From contig MEDY01000015.1 of the NCBI GenBank assembly GCA_001724265.1, positions 62,001 through 126,000 on the forward strand: a stretch of DNA of 64,000 nt, read 5' to 3'. The first letter of the stretch is position 1. The number at the start of each line of letters is the position of its first letter. The notes beneath the pieces were generated by a model. It did no database searches. It was not told the DNA's origin and was given only the letters and a program-made list of their open reading frames with translations. This document shows, in pieces, positions 52,889 to 63,827 of this stretch. The position numbers and the translations under genes were made by a program. This DNA comes from Rhizaria sp. SCN 62-66. Lineage: Eukaryota > Rhizaria, unplaced.

Positions 52889-55800
52889 TCAGAACTTGTG
52901 TTCGTCGATCTTTGTCCTGCACACAGGGCAGAACCCGTCTTCCATGCGCGCGCTCTCAAACTCGTCCAGCAAGAAGAACGCGTTGCAGCCGACCGAGGGC
53001 GCGTACTGTTTGCACTGCACCACTGCCACATCCGGCATCGTGTTCCTATAGTACGACACATCGCCGCCACCACGAGAAGCAGTATTTGCGTTGCTCGCGT
53101 CCGGCTCTGGCACATCTTCGCAGACTATAAACACCTCGCGTGGTGGCATCGCCGTCAGCGCCGTTGGTCCGATAAGCACGGGTTGCCAATTTCCGGGCTC
53201 AAGATTAGCGCCCGGGTGCAGCAAGTGTGTGTGGAAGGCGTCCAGCTCGTGCAGGTTCGCCAGCGTGACCGTGCGGCCCCCCGCCGCGGCCGCCGTGGCC
53301 GACGTCAGCAGCGTCGACGGGTCCTTGGCGACCAGCGCGGCGGCCACCGCGCGCGGCAGCGGCGCCGGCAGCGGTGCGCCGGGCGGCAGCGAGGCCGTGC
53401 CTGCGTTGACTGCGTCGTCCGCGACGGGGTGGAACTCGACCAGCGGTAGCGGCTCGAACGACAGCGCGGACCGCAGCATCTCGAACCCGCAGTGCACGCA
53501 CCGCGCGGCCGGGCTAACGTCCCCGCGCTGGCGCCCGCCCGCCGCCGCAGGGCCGGCGCCGGTGTAGAGCAGTGCGTTGGGTGACTGGCAGCGCGCGCAA
53601 ACGGGTGTCACGCTCTCTGCGTCGGTGAAGGGCTTGGTGCGCATGAGAAGCTGCGCGACCTCGACCTCCTCGCGCGCACGGTCGCTCAGGATGAACGACG
53701 AAAGTCGTGCGTATACCTGCCGCGCCGTCTTGTACGCGCCGAGCCTGGTCGCGGCGCGCGCGAACACGATGAGGCACTCGACGAACGACACGCCGGCCGG
53801 GAGAACGCCCGACGCGGGGTGAGCCAGCGGGTCCACGCGCGGCAGCGGCACGGCGCCCAGCGCGCCCGCGCCCTCCTCGGTGGCGGCCTGCTGCAGCAGC
53901 AGCGCGTGGGCTGCCTGCTGCGAGCGCACGGCGAGGATGTTGATCACCGTCTGCGCGCAGTGCAACAGCGTGAGCGAGTCGGCGCACACCACAGGCTCGG
54001 CGGCCGAGGCCTCGCGGATCACGCCAAACGCGCGGTACACCGCGGCCTGCTCCGCAAACCAGCGCGCGCGAGAGAGCAGCGCGGCATGCGCGGCGGGCGA
54101 CAGCGAGGCGCTGCCCTGCGCGGCCGCCTTGCTCTGCTGCGCGGCGAGCAGGGAGTAGAAATGACCCGCGTCGTTGAAGCGGCAGCGGCGGATGGCGTTG
54201 AGCGCGAGGTGCGCAAGCAGACGTCGAGCCTGCGCTCCGCGACCGGCCTTAAGGAACGCCTCGTGCGCCTCGGCGAAGCGGCCGCGGAGGGCGAGCCACT
54301 CGGCGTACGGCAGGTAAAAGAGCGAGGCCAGGTGCGGCGCGAGGGCGGGGTCCGCGGCCGGGTTGGCCTTGACTTGGTCGAGCAACTGCAGAGCCTCGTC
54401 CCAATGCTGCAGCTTCACCAGCAGCGTCATCATCTGGACCAGGTCATCGAGTCGCAGGTACAGCTCCAGCGCAGCGCGCGGCTCCTCGAGCCGGACCAGC
54501 AGCTGCGCGGCCGACACCAGCGTCGCGCGCGTGGCCTCCGTGACCGGGAGGTCGCGGACGCGCGCCACGAGGTCGTCGACCCACCCGTGCGTGGCCCAGA
54601 GGTCGATAGCGCGCGCGTGGTCCTCGGCCACCCAGAACATCTCGGCCGCGCCCCGCGTGTCGCCGCCGTCGAGCAGCCACTGCGCCTGGCGACGGATCAG
54701 CTCGTTCGAGTCCGCCCCGGTGCCGGCGCGCTCCATGACTTCCTTGGCGCGCACCCAGTCGCGCAGGTCGAGGTAGATCTCGATCGCCTTGTTCACGTCG
54801 CCGGCGTCGATGAAGCCCTGCGCAGCGCCGGCGTAGTCACCCTGCGTTGTGATGATGTGCGATCGGAAATACAATGTGATGATTCGGATATTCGTGAGAT
54901 TTCAAATAAAAATTGGATGCAAGACGTGATGACAATTTAAAAGGGATCATCTTAAACTATAAGCAAGTTAGAATATAACAGCGCGAACAGAGTCGTTTCT
55001 ATTTCGTGTCCGTACCTGATAGGCCTTGATCTCTGCGAGGAAGAGCTTGTCTGCACGGGGCCTCTCTGCGGCGGGCGTGGCGCCGCGCGCGAGCTCAATG
55101 CGCGCAACAAGCGTGAGGAACCGCGTGTCGCGGATGCGCACAAAGGCCTTGCGCGCGGTGTCCAGGTCCAGTCCCAGCAGCGCACGGTGCGCGAGCAGCC
55201 GCCAGTCAGACTCGGTGACGCCGAGGTTGGCGATGGCGCAGGCGCCGGCGTAGTCGCACACGGCCAGGTGCTGCGCCATGGTGGCCGAAAGCGGGACGTC
55301 GTGCGTGTGCATGGCGAGCTTGTGCAGACAGAAGATGCGGGAGCCGCGAAAGCCGACGACGAAGCCCGACAGCGGCTGCCGGTGTAGGGGGAAGTTTCCG
55401 GCCTTGATGGAGAGGAAGCCGTCGCCACTGTAGCAGAGCATGTCGGGGTAGTTAGAGTTCCACGCCAGACTAGACGCCGGCGCGTCCTCGTACGTCAGCG
55501 ACTGCGTGGCGAGCGAGAACACCGAGAGTTTGTAGTGCTCGTCGATGAGCGCGAGCTGCGACCGGTCCGCCGAGAGGTCGAGACAGCGGATCGACGCGTC
55601 GTGCTTGATCAGTGTGACGGGGAACGCGTGCCTGCTGTCAAGGAACACCTGCACCACGTGTCCGTTGCGCAGCCCGACGAGCAGCGACTCCTGCCCTGCG
55701 GCACCGGCGGCTACGCGGATGTAGCGGACTGGCGCGTCAAGCACCCACTCACGGGCCAGCGCGCCCGCCTCGTCCAGCAGCCGCAACCTCTTGTCCTGGC

Positions 55801-57403
55801 ACAGCACGAGATGCTGCGAGGTAAGCATCAGCAGCGCGCAGTCCATCGACCCCGCGTTCTCGCTCTCCGCGTCGAGCAGGTGCGTGGCGACGGGCCCGCA
55901 GTGGGCGCCCGTCATGCGGGTGCGCAGCGGCACGGCGGCGTCGGGGTCCGTGCCGGGGGCCGTGATCTTGCGCTTGAGGCGGTACTGCATCACGCGGCGC
56001 GCGCTCTCCGAGTGCGCGTGGGCGGCCGTCACCAGGGCCTGCGCCGCGGGGGAGCCGGCGAGAGGGCCGGCGACGGCGGCGTTGGACGAGGAGGGCGCGG
56101 ACAGCACGGTTTCGTAGAGCAAAACGCGGTCGGGAAGCTGAATGGCGAGACGGCCGCGGAAGAGGGAAATCTTCTTGACGTAGTCGCGGGTCTTGATGCG
56201 GACCTTTTCGTCAGTGATCAAGTGCTGGATGATAACCTCGGTCATCGCATCCCGGTAGGCCTATCAATAATGAGGTGAAAAACAAAAGTCGTGATATATC
56301 GCACAACATGTTAGGATGAAAAGGTAAGAACTTCGATTAAAATACAAAATATGTCGGGTTTTTTTTAACAACTGCAATTTGTGGAACTCGACTCATATCA
56401 TGACAACGAAAGCACGCTCTTTGTTTTGCTATGGTTGTGTGAAACGTACGTAGCGGTCCTGGTACATGCCGTGCACCGTGTTGGCCGCAGCCTCAAACAT
56501 GGCGACTTGTCCGCAGTTGGTTCCGAGGCAGAATTGCTGCGACGCCGCGCCGGGCCCGGCCAGCAGTCCCGCGGGGCGCGCGCGCACCGCCCACACCCAG
56601 TCCTCCGTCGACGTCAACAGCTTGAGGAAGATGCCGTCGGTGGTGTAGAGCGAGACGCCGCAGTCTGAGCCGCCGCAGAGAATGTACGCGTAGTCGTTGA
56701 TAAAGGCCAGCGAGCAGGGGTCGTAGCCCAGCGCGCGCTCCTTGCCGATGGGGCCCTCGAGGGTGTAGAACGACAGGGTCTGGTCCCAGCAGCCGACGGC
56801 GAGCACATCGGACTCTGACTCACCTCCGGGCAGAGGGGAGAACTGAAGACAGGAGATCGGGGCCGAGCGCTGGAAAGAGACCTTCTCCACGCCGCGGTTG
56901 TCGCGGATCGAGATGGTGCCGTTCTGGTGGCCCAGCGCGAGCAGGTGGCCGTCGGTGGACCAGGCCAGGCACGTGATCTTGGAAGTCACCTTAGTTTTAG
57001 CGACGGCCTTCTGCTCGGGGGACCAGAGCCCAAACTCAGTCTCGGTCGCCGAGACGAGCTGCTGGGAGACGGGGTTGAACGCCAGCGCCTGGATGCTGTC
57101 GGCGTGCGTGTATTTGAGAATGCCTTCACACTTAGGGTGGGCCCAGAGGATGACCGTCTTGTCAGCGCCACCTGAAGCGAAACGCTTGCCGTCGCGCGCG
57201 AAGGCAACGGCATATACGTAGTCCTTGTGGCCCTTAACGGTGGAGATAATAGAGCCCGTGGAGGCGTCGTACACGAGCACGCGGTTGCCCACGGCGGCGA
57301 CGACGACGCGGCCGTCGGGGGAGAAGGCCAGGTCGTACACCGTGGGGTCGATGGCCGGGTCCTTAGACGGCACCGTGTCCGCCCAAAGCGCCCCTACCTT
57401 CAT
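52889..57403 (-). CDS. IFT122: IFT122, intraflagellar transport complex A subunit
   Basis: Exons 56450-57403, 55016-56260 and 52889-54841 give 1,383 residues (about 1,240 in animals). The N-terminal WD40 propeller has VYDLAFSPDGR, GHKDYVYAVAFARDGKRFASG, KTVILWAHPKCEGILKYTH and FGLWSPEQKAV, near-diagnostic of IFT122. Intron 1 falls in the conserved QDRY-AYRDAMTEVIIQHL join and intron 2 in the IKAYQ-GDYAGAAQGF join, both matching the family. A second propeller is followed by TPR-like helices (WVRAKEVMERAG, PYAEWLALRGRFAEAHEAFLKAG). C-terminal zinc-ribbon cysteines are CARC, CVHC and a final CPVC. The protein works in retrograde ciliary transport and membrane-protein import. Its presence shows the organism builds cilia at some stage. 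Confidence 0.97.
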
Positions 57404-58621
57404 CTGTGCGTGCGCAAACAATCGTAATCAGTCGGTGAAATGAGCAAGTCGGGTGAGAGTGAGTGGGGCAAGGTCGTGGGAAGCAGGGCAGGTTGAGGCA
57501 GCAACGGCTCAAACAAGGGGTCGCAAATCCCAAGCGATATCTCAATGAACTCGAGGATTTAAGAGGTATATCAAAGAGAAATAGCTACTCCCGTGTGTAA
57601 ATATATCCATATGCGCCACGCTGCTCTAAACCAATGATTGAATCTGGAAAAATCCACCACTCAAAGAGAGCGAGTTTGAACTTTAGCCAAAGCGACCGCA
57701 GCCCAAGGCACCCGCCAGCACCACAATCGACCAGTTCGCATGGGCTTCCAAAAGTCATAAACGGCAGTCAACGCCAATCAATATAGTTTGAAAATCAAGA
57801 AATCTTTTGATATCATACTTATTTTACTAGTTGGTAGTGGTTTTTAAGTTTTAATCGTTATATTACTTGACTTTCTCGAGATATAACCCAATATCTGACG
57901 TTCTCCATGTTTTGTGACAGTGACATGTAACAACAGCGCGTGGCGTGAGATGATTGTAGAATAGCCTCAAATGTCGGGGCGTAACAGGATGCGTATCCAA
58001 CCATTCATGTTTGCCGTGACTTCAGGATATGAGTCGGTCAACGGGTCGCATTGTTGGCATCATCTGGCTTGATCCATGGCAAGTCAAATGCATGTTTTTG
58101 CTACTTGAAAACGCGCACATGCTTTGTTTAACAGTGTTAATTCAAGCTTCATGGGGCGTTTTTATGTACTCTTTATTTTCGTGTCAAATGTGAGATTTGA
58201 TTGTTTGAATGCAATCTTGCTTGAGTTTTTTGTCCGTTTGTATCCGTCATACTAAAACATAAAATCTCGACTTGAAAGAATGAAAAATATAAAATTGGCT
58301 AGTTAGACATGGAGATACAAAAGGATTCAAAGAAAGTGATAAATAAAAGATTAAAAAATAACGCGAAAAAATATATTGCAATTTTATTTCTAGAGACCTT
58401 GATATGTCCTCGACATGATCTCATTTCACTAGTTAGGGCTAGACAAGAAGTACTGCGTACAAATTAAGCTCACAAAGCTGACTCAGGCAACATATAGAAC
58501 AAACAAGACAGACATTCAGATGCGATTCAGACTTAGTTAGGGCAATGCCATCGATGTGCTTCGATACACGCGCACTTACATGGACTTCTGATCAAAATAA
58601 ATACAAATCACAGCCAGTCGA
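57404..58621. other. Spacer upstream of IFT122
   Basis: About 1.2 kb. A GC-balanced patch at 57660-57790 includes GCCAATCAATATAG, a CCAAT-like and TATA-like pair about 375 bases from the IFT122 ATG. The remainder to 58540 is strongly AT-rich with A-tracts. No ORF with coding character was seen. Confidence 0.5.
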
Positions 58622-59671
58622 TCACCATGTGATCACAATGAGTAGGAACAGCATCACTGCAATAAACCCGAGGCAAAACGCAATCCTGAGCTTCGGGCAA
58701 CCTGTTTTGCTCAACAACGCGTCCATTTTGATCGCAGCTCGGTCAAACCCGTCCTGAATCGTCTCCATATTCTCACGATTCTCTGTCAACAACTCCTTTT
58801 GCACCTCCATCTTGCCGCTAATCACGGACGATGTGGCCTTAAGCCGCGCCAACACTTCACCCATGTCTTGCAAAACGCCATCCTCGACTAGCCGCGCCGC
58901 AGTTAACTTAAGTCGCCTCGCACCAACGGGGTTGTGTGGCGAGAATTCACTGCCAGCGCCAGGGCCACTGCCTCCGCGAGTGCTGCCAACGGCGCCGGGG
59001 CCAGAGCCAGCGCCAGCGCGGGGCTTGGGCTTCGGCGGCAGCCCTGTGCCTGCTGTCGTCTGGCCACTGGTAGCACTCGCCGTTGAAGAGAGGTGCGACG
59101 CGGCATTGCGCATGGCAGCGCCGCCGTTATTACTGCTGCTGCTGCTGCTGTTGTTTGTTGAGAGCAGGGCAGCGCGAGTGGCGCGCGCCTCAGCCTGAGC
59201 AGCGGCGCGCGCGCTGGAGCTGGTCATGACGCCTCCATAGGCAGCAACAGAGGCAGAGGACGGCGGCAGCGCCAGCGGCATCGGCCCCTGCTGCCCCTGT
59301 CCCTGCTGCTGTTGCGACTGGCCCTGCGGAGCCGGACCCCCTTGCTCGAGGTCGCCAGCAGCGTCGTCCGTGTATCCGACAGCGGCGGCAGCGGCAGCGG
59401 CGGCCGCGGGTGTGAAAGAGGGGGACGCGGCCGGCGACGGCCCATGTTGCACCTGCGACCTTGCCGCCGCCGCCGCAGCTGCCGACTGACGCTGCTCCTT
59501 AGCGGCGAGGCGGCGGGCGAATGACGTCGCGGTGTCGACGTTAGTGCGCGCGGTGTCCGTGGCCGCGGTGGCGGCGGCGGCGTCGGCGGCGGCGGCGACG
59601 AGGAGCTCGCGAATCTCGACTTCATCGGGGTCGGCGGCGCTGCCGAAGTAGGGAACCCATGAGGGCAGCAT
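58622..59671 (-). CDS. Tail-anchored Q-SNARE, Use1/Qc-like
   Basis: Single exon, 349 residues. The first 240 residues are Ala/Gln/Ser-rich linker with weak helical segments at the very start. A SNARE-like heptad region at about 265-325 has VLARLKATSSVISGKMEV and QKELLTENRENMETI; a Gln sits where the ionic zero layer is expected. It is followed by a C-terminal membrane anchor, LRIAFCLGFIAVMLFLLIV. Spacing of LARLK to the zero-layer residue equals that in Use1, an ER-Golgi retrograde Qc-SNARE. Use1 in animals and yeast has Asp there, so another Qc-SNARE is possible. A SNARE in vesicle fusion is likely; the exact ortholog is uncertain. Confidence 0.65.
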   Translation of the reverse strand: MLPSWVPYFGSAADPDEVEIRELLVAAAADAAAATAATDTARTNVDTATSFARRLAAKEQRQSAAAAAAARSQVQHGPSPAASPSFTPAAAAAAAAAVGYTDDAAGDLEQGGPAPQGQSQQQQGQGQQGPMPLALPPSSASVAAYGGVMTSSSARAAAQAEARATRAALLSTNNSSSSSSNNGGAAMRNAASHLSSTASATSGQTTAGTGLPPKPKPRAGAGSGPGAVGSTRGGSGPGAGSEFSPHNPVGARRLKLTAARLVEDGVLQDMGEVLARLKATSSVISGKMEVQKELLTENRENMETIQDGFDRAAIKMDALLSKTGCPKLRIAFCLGFIAVMLFLLIVITW

Positions 59672-60452
59672 TCGGCTTATCGCTCAGCGCTCAAGAGGCG
59701 TGGCGCGGGTGGCCGGTCGCGAGACAGACGCAAGAGCGTGAGGCAGAGTGTGGACAAGGCGGTTGGCGAGAGACAGAGATGCGCTGGAGGCACAGTTCGA
59801 GGCTGGAGGGGTGCTGGGAGAGAGTCGTAGATCGCACGCAAAGATAACATAGAGACAGAGTGTGAGAAAGAAAACACGAATACATACATGTGACACTGTT
59901 GCGTGATGCTATGTTGAGATTGCGTGACATTGCACTGCACTGGAGCTGGGGGCTGTGCGAACACGAGTGAGACCAGTTTGAAAGTTGGTGCAGACACCAA
60001 TCAAATGTTCACTGAGAAGCATAGCATCTATAAGAGATAATGCCGATGAGATATAGTACAGAGGACACGCAAGCAAATCGAGATTGTAGTATACAACCAC
60101 ACAATAACGAGCCAGTCTCGAGATATTCACAGCAGATGTTGGGCCCATCTTTCGCTGACAGGTTTGTTGCTACAGCCACAAACGACGCTGCAACGCAGTG
60201 CGTTTTCGCCACATCAACACACTCTTTCGCTTCCTAACGAATTCAGATGACGACAAAAGCAGCATATCACGTATGGTTCGTTGGCATAAATATAGTCAAG
60301 ATGTATTATTACCGCGTGCGTGTCACACCCGCGGTCACGTCTCACACATAGAACAGAAAAGAGAGAAAAAGGGAACGAGGGCGCTTACGTTACATTAAAG
60401 AAAAGAAAGCACCCTCAACAAGCACTCAACAGCACACAAAAAGCTGAGTTAT
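59672..60452. other. Spacer between dehydrogenase and SNARE genes
   Basis: About 780 bases, promoter of the SNARE gene and 3' flank of the dehydrogenase. ATATAG occurs near 60051, about 380 bases from the SNARE ATG. No gene was recognised. Confidence 0.5.
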
Positions 60453-61337
60453 TTACTGGGCAGTCCATCCACCGTCCATGATGTAGGCGGCGCCGGTCAT
60501 CTGCTTGGCGAAGGGCGAAGCGAGGAAGGTGACGAGGTTGCCGAGGTCCTCGGGGGTGGCGAACTCCTTCGAGGGCTGCTTCTCGGACAGGAGGTCGGTG
60601 GAGGCCTGGGCAACGGAGATACCGAGGTTCTTGGCCTTGAGATCGATCTGGGCCTGGACCAGGGGGGTGAGCACCCAGCCGGGGTTGACGGCGTTGACGG
60701 TGACACCCGTGCCCGCGGTCTCGAGCGCGACGGCCTTGGTGAAGCCCATGACGGCGTGCTTGGAGGCGACGTACGCGGACTTGTTGACGGAAGCAACGAG
60801 GCCGTGGACGGAGGAGATGTTGATGATGCGGCCGTAGCCCTTGGCGAGCATGGAAGGAAGCGCGGCCTTAGTGGTGTGGAAGACGGCGTTGAGGTTGATG
60901 TCGATGACCTTGTTCCACATGTTCTCGGGGAAGTCCTTAGCAGCGGAGATGTGCTGGATGCCGGCGTTGTTGACGAGGATGTCGACGCCGAGGCCGGCGT
61001 TGACCTTGGTCATCATGGCAGCGATCTCCTGGGGCTTGGAGAGGTCAGCACCGTCGAAGTCGACCTTGACGCCGTACTCGGAGGCGATGGACTTCTTGAT
61101 GGCCTCAATCTCCTCGGGCTTGCCGAAGCCGTTGAGGGTGATGTTGCAGCCGTGGGAAGCGAGGGTCTTGGCAATGCCGAGACCGATGCCAGAGGTGGAG
61201 CCGGTGACGAGGGCGCCCTTGCCGGCGAGGAACTTGCCCATGTGGCCGATGCCGGGGGCAGCCGCAGCCGCAGCGGTGAAGCGGCGGATGGACGAGGTGG
61301 AGATCTTCTGCTGAGCCTTGATGGTGCGAGAAAGCAT
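60453..61337 (-). CDS. 3-hydroxybutyrate dehydrogenase-like short-chain dehydrogenase, mitochondrial
   Basis: Single exon of 294 residues. The first 30 residues (SRTIKAQQKISTSSIRRFTA) lack acidic residues and look like a mitochondrial presequence. The classical SDR fold follows: NAD-binding TGSTSGIG at 45-52, NNAG at 123-126, catalytic Ser in IINISS (175/176), and Tyr189/Lys193 in YVASK. The sequence style (GKGALVTGSTSGIGLGIA, NPGWVLTPLV, MDGGWTAQ at the end) matches the soluble bacterial-type D-3-hydroxybutyrate dehydrogenase, which oxidises 3-hydroxybutyrate to acetoacetate with NAD+. Codon choice is strongly biased to C/G, suggesting high expression. Substrate assignment is by family resemblance only. 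Confidence 0.88.
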   Translation of the reverse strand: MLSRTIKAQQKISTSSIRRFTAAAAAAPGIGHMGKFLAGKGALVTGSTSGIGLGIAKTLASHGCNITLNGFGKPEEIEAIKKSIASEYGVKVDFDGADLSKPQEIAAMMTKVNAGLGVDILVNNAGIQHISAAKDFPENMWNKVIDINLNAVFHTTKAALPSMLAKGYGRIINISSVHGLVASVNKSAYVASKHAVMGFTKAVALETAGTGVTVNAVNPGWVLTPLVQAQIDLKAKNLGISVAQASTDLLSEKQPSKEFATPEDLGNLVTFLASPFAKQMTGAAYIMDGGWTAQ

Positions 61338-62552
61338 CTTGTTCTACGATAGCACCGAGTGAAAAAAAGAGTTGGGATATGCAGAGGGAGTGATGATGCA
61401 TACTATGCTGTGAGTTGAGGTTGATGCGTGATGAGTATGCTTGTGAAAGTTGTCTTCGGAGAGGCATGGTGTTGAATCCCCGCTTGAATCGGGAGGCCGT
61501 AAAAGTGCCTCGATGCATGCGTAGCACACATAAAATGCAGCCTGCGCGAAATGCGCTTCTAGACTCTAAGTAAAGAGACTCGACTACAGTCAGTTATTGT
61601 TTGTTCGTCAACTTTTAATGCCATTCAAGAGGTCAGAAGTGGGAAAACTTGAGTTCGCACTCAGGGAGACGTGGTGCCTGTGGTCGGTAACCCCCCTTCT
61701 CTTGCCCATTTGCAGTTTGCTGATAACAAACAAACGTTATCGCGAAACGAATAATCAGTCTAAAAAGGCCGACCCAAAAGCAACCCGTCTGCAATAGTTT
61801 GACACCCTGGCCTTTGCCACTGGGTGTCAATCAAGGTCAAGTTGTTCGAGTCATGGAGGGAATGTCTTGGTCAGCAAGCCGACCTACGACCGACCTCGGT
61901 CAAAGAGCAGTACTTAGACCACGATTCCTGCTTCAGTTCACCCTGCGCGGCGCAGCATGGAGTCGGCTGCTTAGCTGACGCAGGTTTTAGTTGGATTACA
62001 TGCGTGGACCTTCTTTTAATTTTGTATGGTGTCGATATGCTGCCATTTTGTCGGTCACAAAGAGAAACTAGCCTCAATTCGCACAGCTCCAGGCAGATTT
62101 AGTCAAGGAAGATCACACTTCCTTGCGCTCATCAACACACATCTGCTCCAATACGCTGTGCCACATATTAATATGCGACTTTCTCGCCACCAACCCAATG
62201 TTATGTACGAATATCCTGACCAAAGGGACATCGTCAGCACCCACATGCAACCTTACCGATCGGACTTGCATACGCATATCGACACACAGAGCTCATTTAG
62301 TAGCAGTGAAATAGAGATAACACATTAAAAACTCACTGAGCATAATTAAAAAGCAATATAAGACCATTAGGATGCAGATATGTAGCTGGAAGAGAGAAGA
62401 TCAGCGATAGACTGGCTGGCTGCGGTCATGGACCGAAAAAAGAAAGTAAAGCCGCAGTGGCAGCAGGGCGACCGAGGGGGACCGAGCCCAACCTTTGCTT
62501 GACGATTGTCGTCGTGGGCTTGGGTCTGATTGTCTGAAAAAAGCATATCACA
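61338..62552. other. Divergent spacer (dehydrogenase / secreted coiled-coil protein)
   Basis: About 1.2 kb bidirectional region. It has a cluster of inverted repeats at 61720-61985 including a strong hairpin, direct repeats CCGACCT near 61880 and 61891, and TCGTCG at 62509-62514. ORFs here lack coding character. Confidence 0.45.
61799..61830. repeat. Strong intergenic hairpin
   Basis: TTGACACCC (61799-61807) and TGGC (61808-61811) pair with GCCA (61816-61819) and GGGTGTCAA (61822-61830). This is a 13-bp stem with a two-base bulge and a CTTT loop. It is followed by TCAAGGTCAA. It could belong to a structured RNA or be a factor-binding palindrome. Confidence 0.5.
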
Positions 62553-63827
62553 ATGCTGTTTTCCAAGTGTGTGCTGGCGGTGCTTGCGCTGTGCGTTGCT
62601 GCCTGCGCGTATGCCCAGTCGGATGGTACGTGGCCTTTTCTGCCTTCCTCCTTGATGCTCTCGCTCGACCCCCCTTTGAGCTCGCCCTTCCACCCGCCCT
62701 GACCTTCATTTGTCACTGCCATTTATCGTCACTGTTCTCCCCGACCATATATGTCCATGATTTCTCTGCCTGCTCTTGTCACCCTCATTGTCGCTCATAT
62801 GGATCTCCACTATCGTCCCCCCTGCTCTCTGCTCTACCCTCCTCAGTTGTCCCTTCCTTCATCGAGGTTGAGGGCCCCAACAACCACATCCTGACTGGCA
62901 AGCCCCTGTTTGTACGTTTCTTCTCCCTTCCACCAACACATCACACCGATCCGCCTCCATGTTCCACCAGTTTCTGACCTCTAACAAACCCATTTGTCCA
63001 CCCTCTTGGCCTCCTTTCCTCTTGCTCTTGCCACTCACCTACAGGTGCCCAACATTATCGACATCTTCGCTGATGGTACGTTTTTCCGCCGTTTCGACTA
63101 TCAATATCGCACATGATTCTAGCCACTCTTCTCTGTCTTCTAATCCTGTCGGTGTCCTCACCCACTTTGTTCTTTCGTATTGATTGTTTCACCAACTCTT
63201 ACAGAGGTTGGCCCGACTCCCGAGGAGACCTACAGCCTCCTCCGCCAGTCCGTGCTGAACCAGCCCCCGTCTGCGAAGCTTGCCGAGAAGATCGCCGCCG
63301 ACCCCGTCGACGTGCTCGAGATGCTTGACATTGCCGAGGCCAACCTCAAGGCCCGCAAGGAGCGCCAGGCCAAGAAGGCTGCCAAGAAGGCCAAGATGCA
63401 GCTCGCTGGCAAGAAGGCTGCCAACGGCCTCAAGCAGCTCGCTCTGCAGCAGAAGACCCGCAAGGCTGCCATCAACAAGGAGGTTGCCCGCATCAACAAT
63501 CTTATGGCTAAGGCCGCTGAGCTCCAGAAGGCTCTCCCCCAGAAGCGCGCCCGCCTGGAGCTGCTCCAGAAGAAGCTCAATGAGGCCAACACCAAGGTCG
63601 CCTCGACGCTGTCCAACAAGACCGGCGCTCAGAAGAAGGCCGAGAAGACCGTTATCGACGGCAAGCTTGGCCTCCTCAAGAAGAAGCTCGCCAAGCTTGA
63701 GGCCGCCAAGTCCGTCCTGAACAAGTCCATCGCGGGCCTCCAGAAGGTCGGCAAGAAGGGCGCTGCTAAGGCGGGCGCCAAGGATGCCAAGAAGGACGAG
63801 AAGAAGGAGGAGGCCAAGAAGTTCTAA
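62553..63827 (+). CDS. Secreted Lys/Ala-rich coiled-coil protein, family unknown
   Basis: Four exons (62553-62625, 62847-62911, 63045-63075, 63205-63827) encode 263 residues. All three donors are GTACGT and acceptors CAG, and the phases agree. Residues 1-22 form a clear signal peptide (KCVLAVLALCVAACAYAQ). A short region follows with EGPNNHILTGKPLF and VPNIIDIFADEVGPTPEETY. From about 85 to the end it is a Lys/Ala/Leu/Glu-rich, highly helical coiled coil rich in KAAKKAK and LEAAKSVLNKS segments, ending DEKKEEAKKF. Strong codon bias suggests abundant expression. The end is not a canonical ER-retention signal, so secretion or a vesicle/cell-surface location is inferred. No homologous family was recognised. 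Confidence 0.85.

Noticed and set aside
53819-54940. 373-codon plus-strand frame over IFT122
   Set aside because: Arg/Gln/Leu-rich shadow of the IFT122 C-terminal exon.
61597-62328. Short ORFs in the dehydrogenase/coiled-coil spacer
   Set aside because: Less than 100 codons, no composition signal, and they overlap a hairpin cluster.
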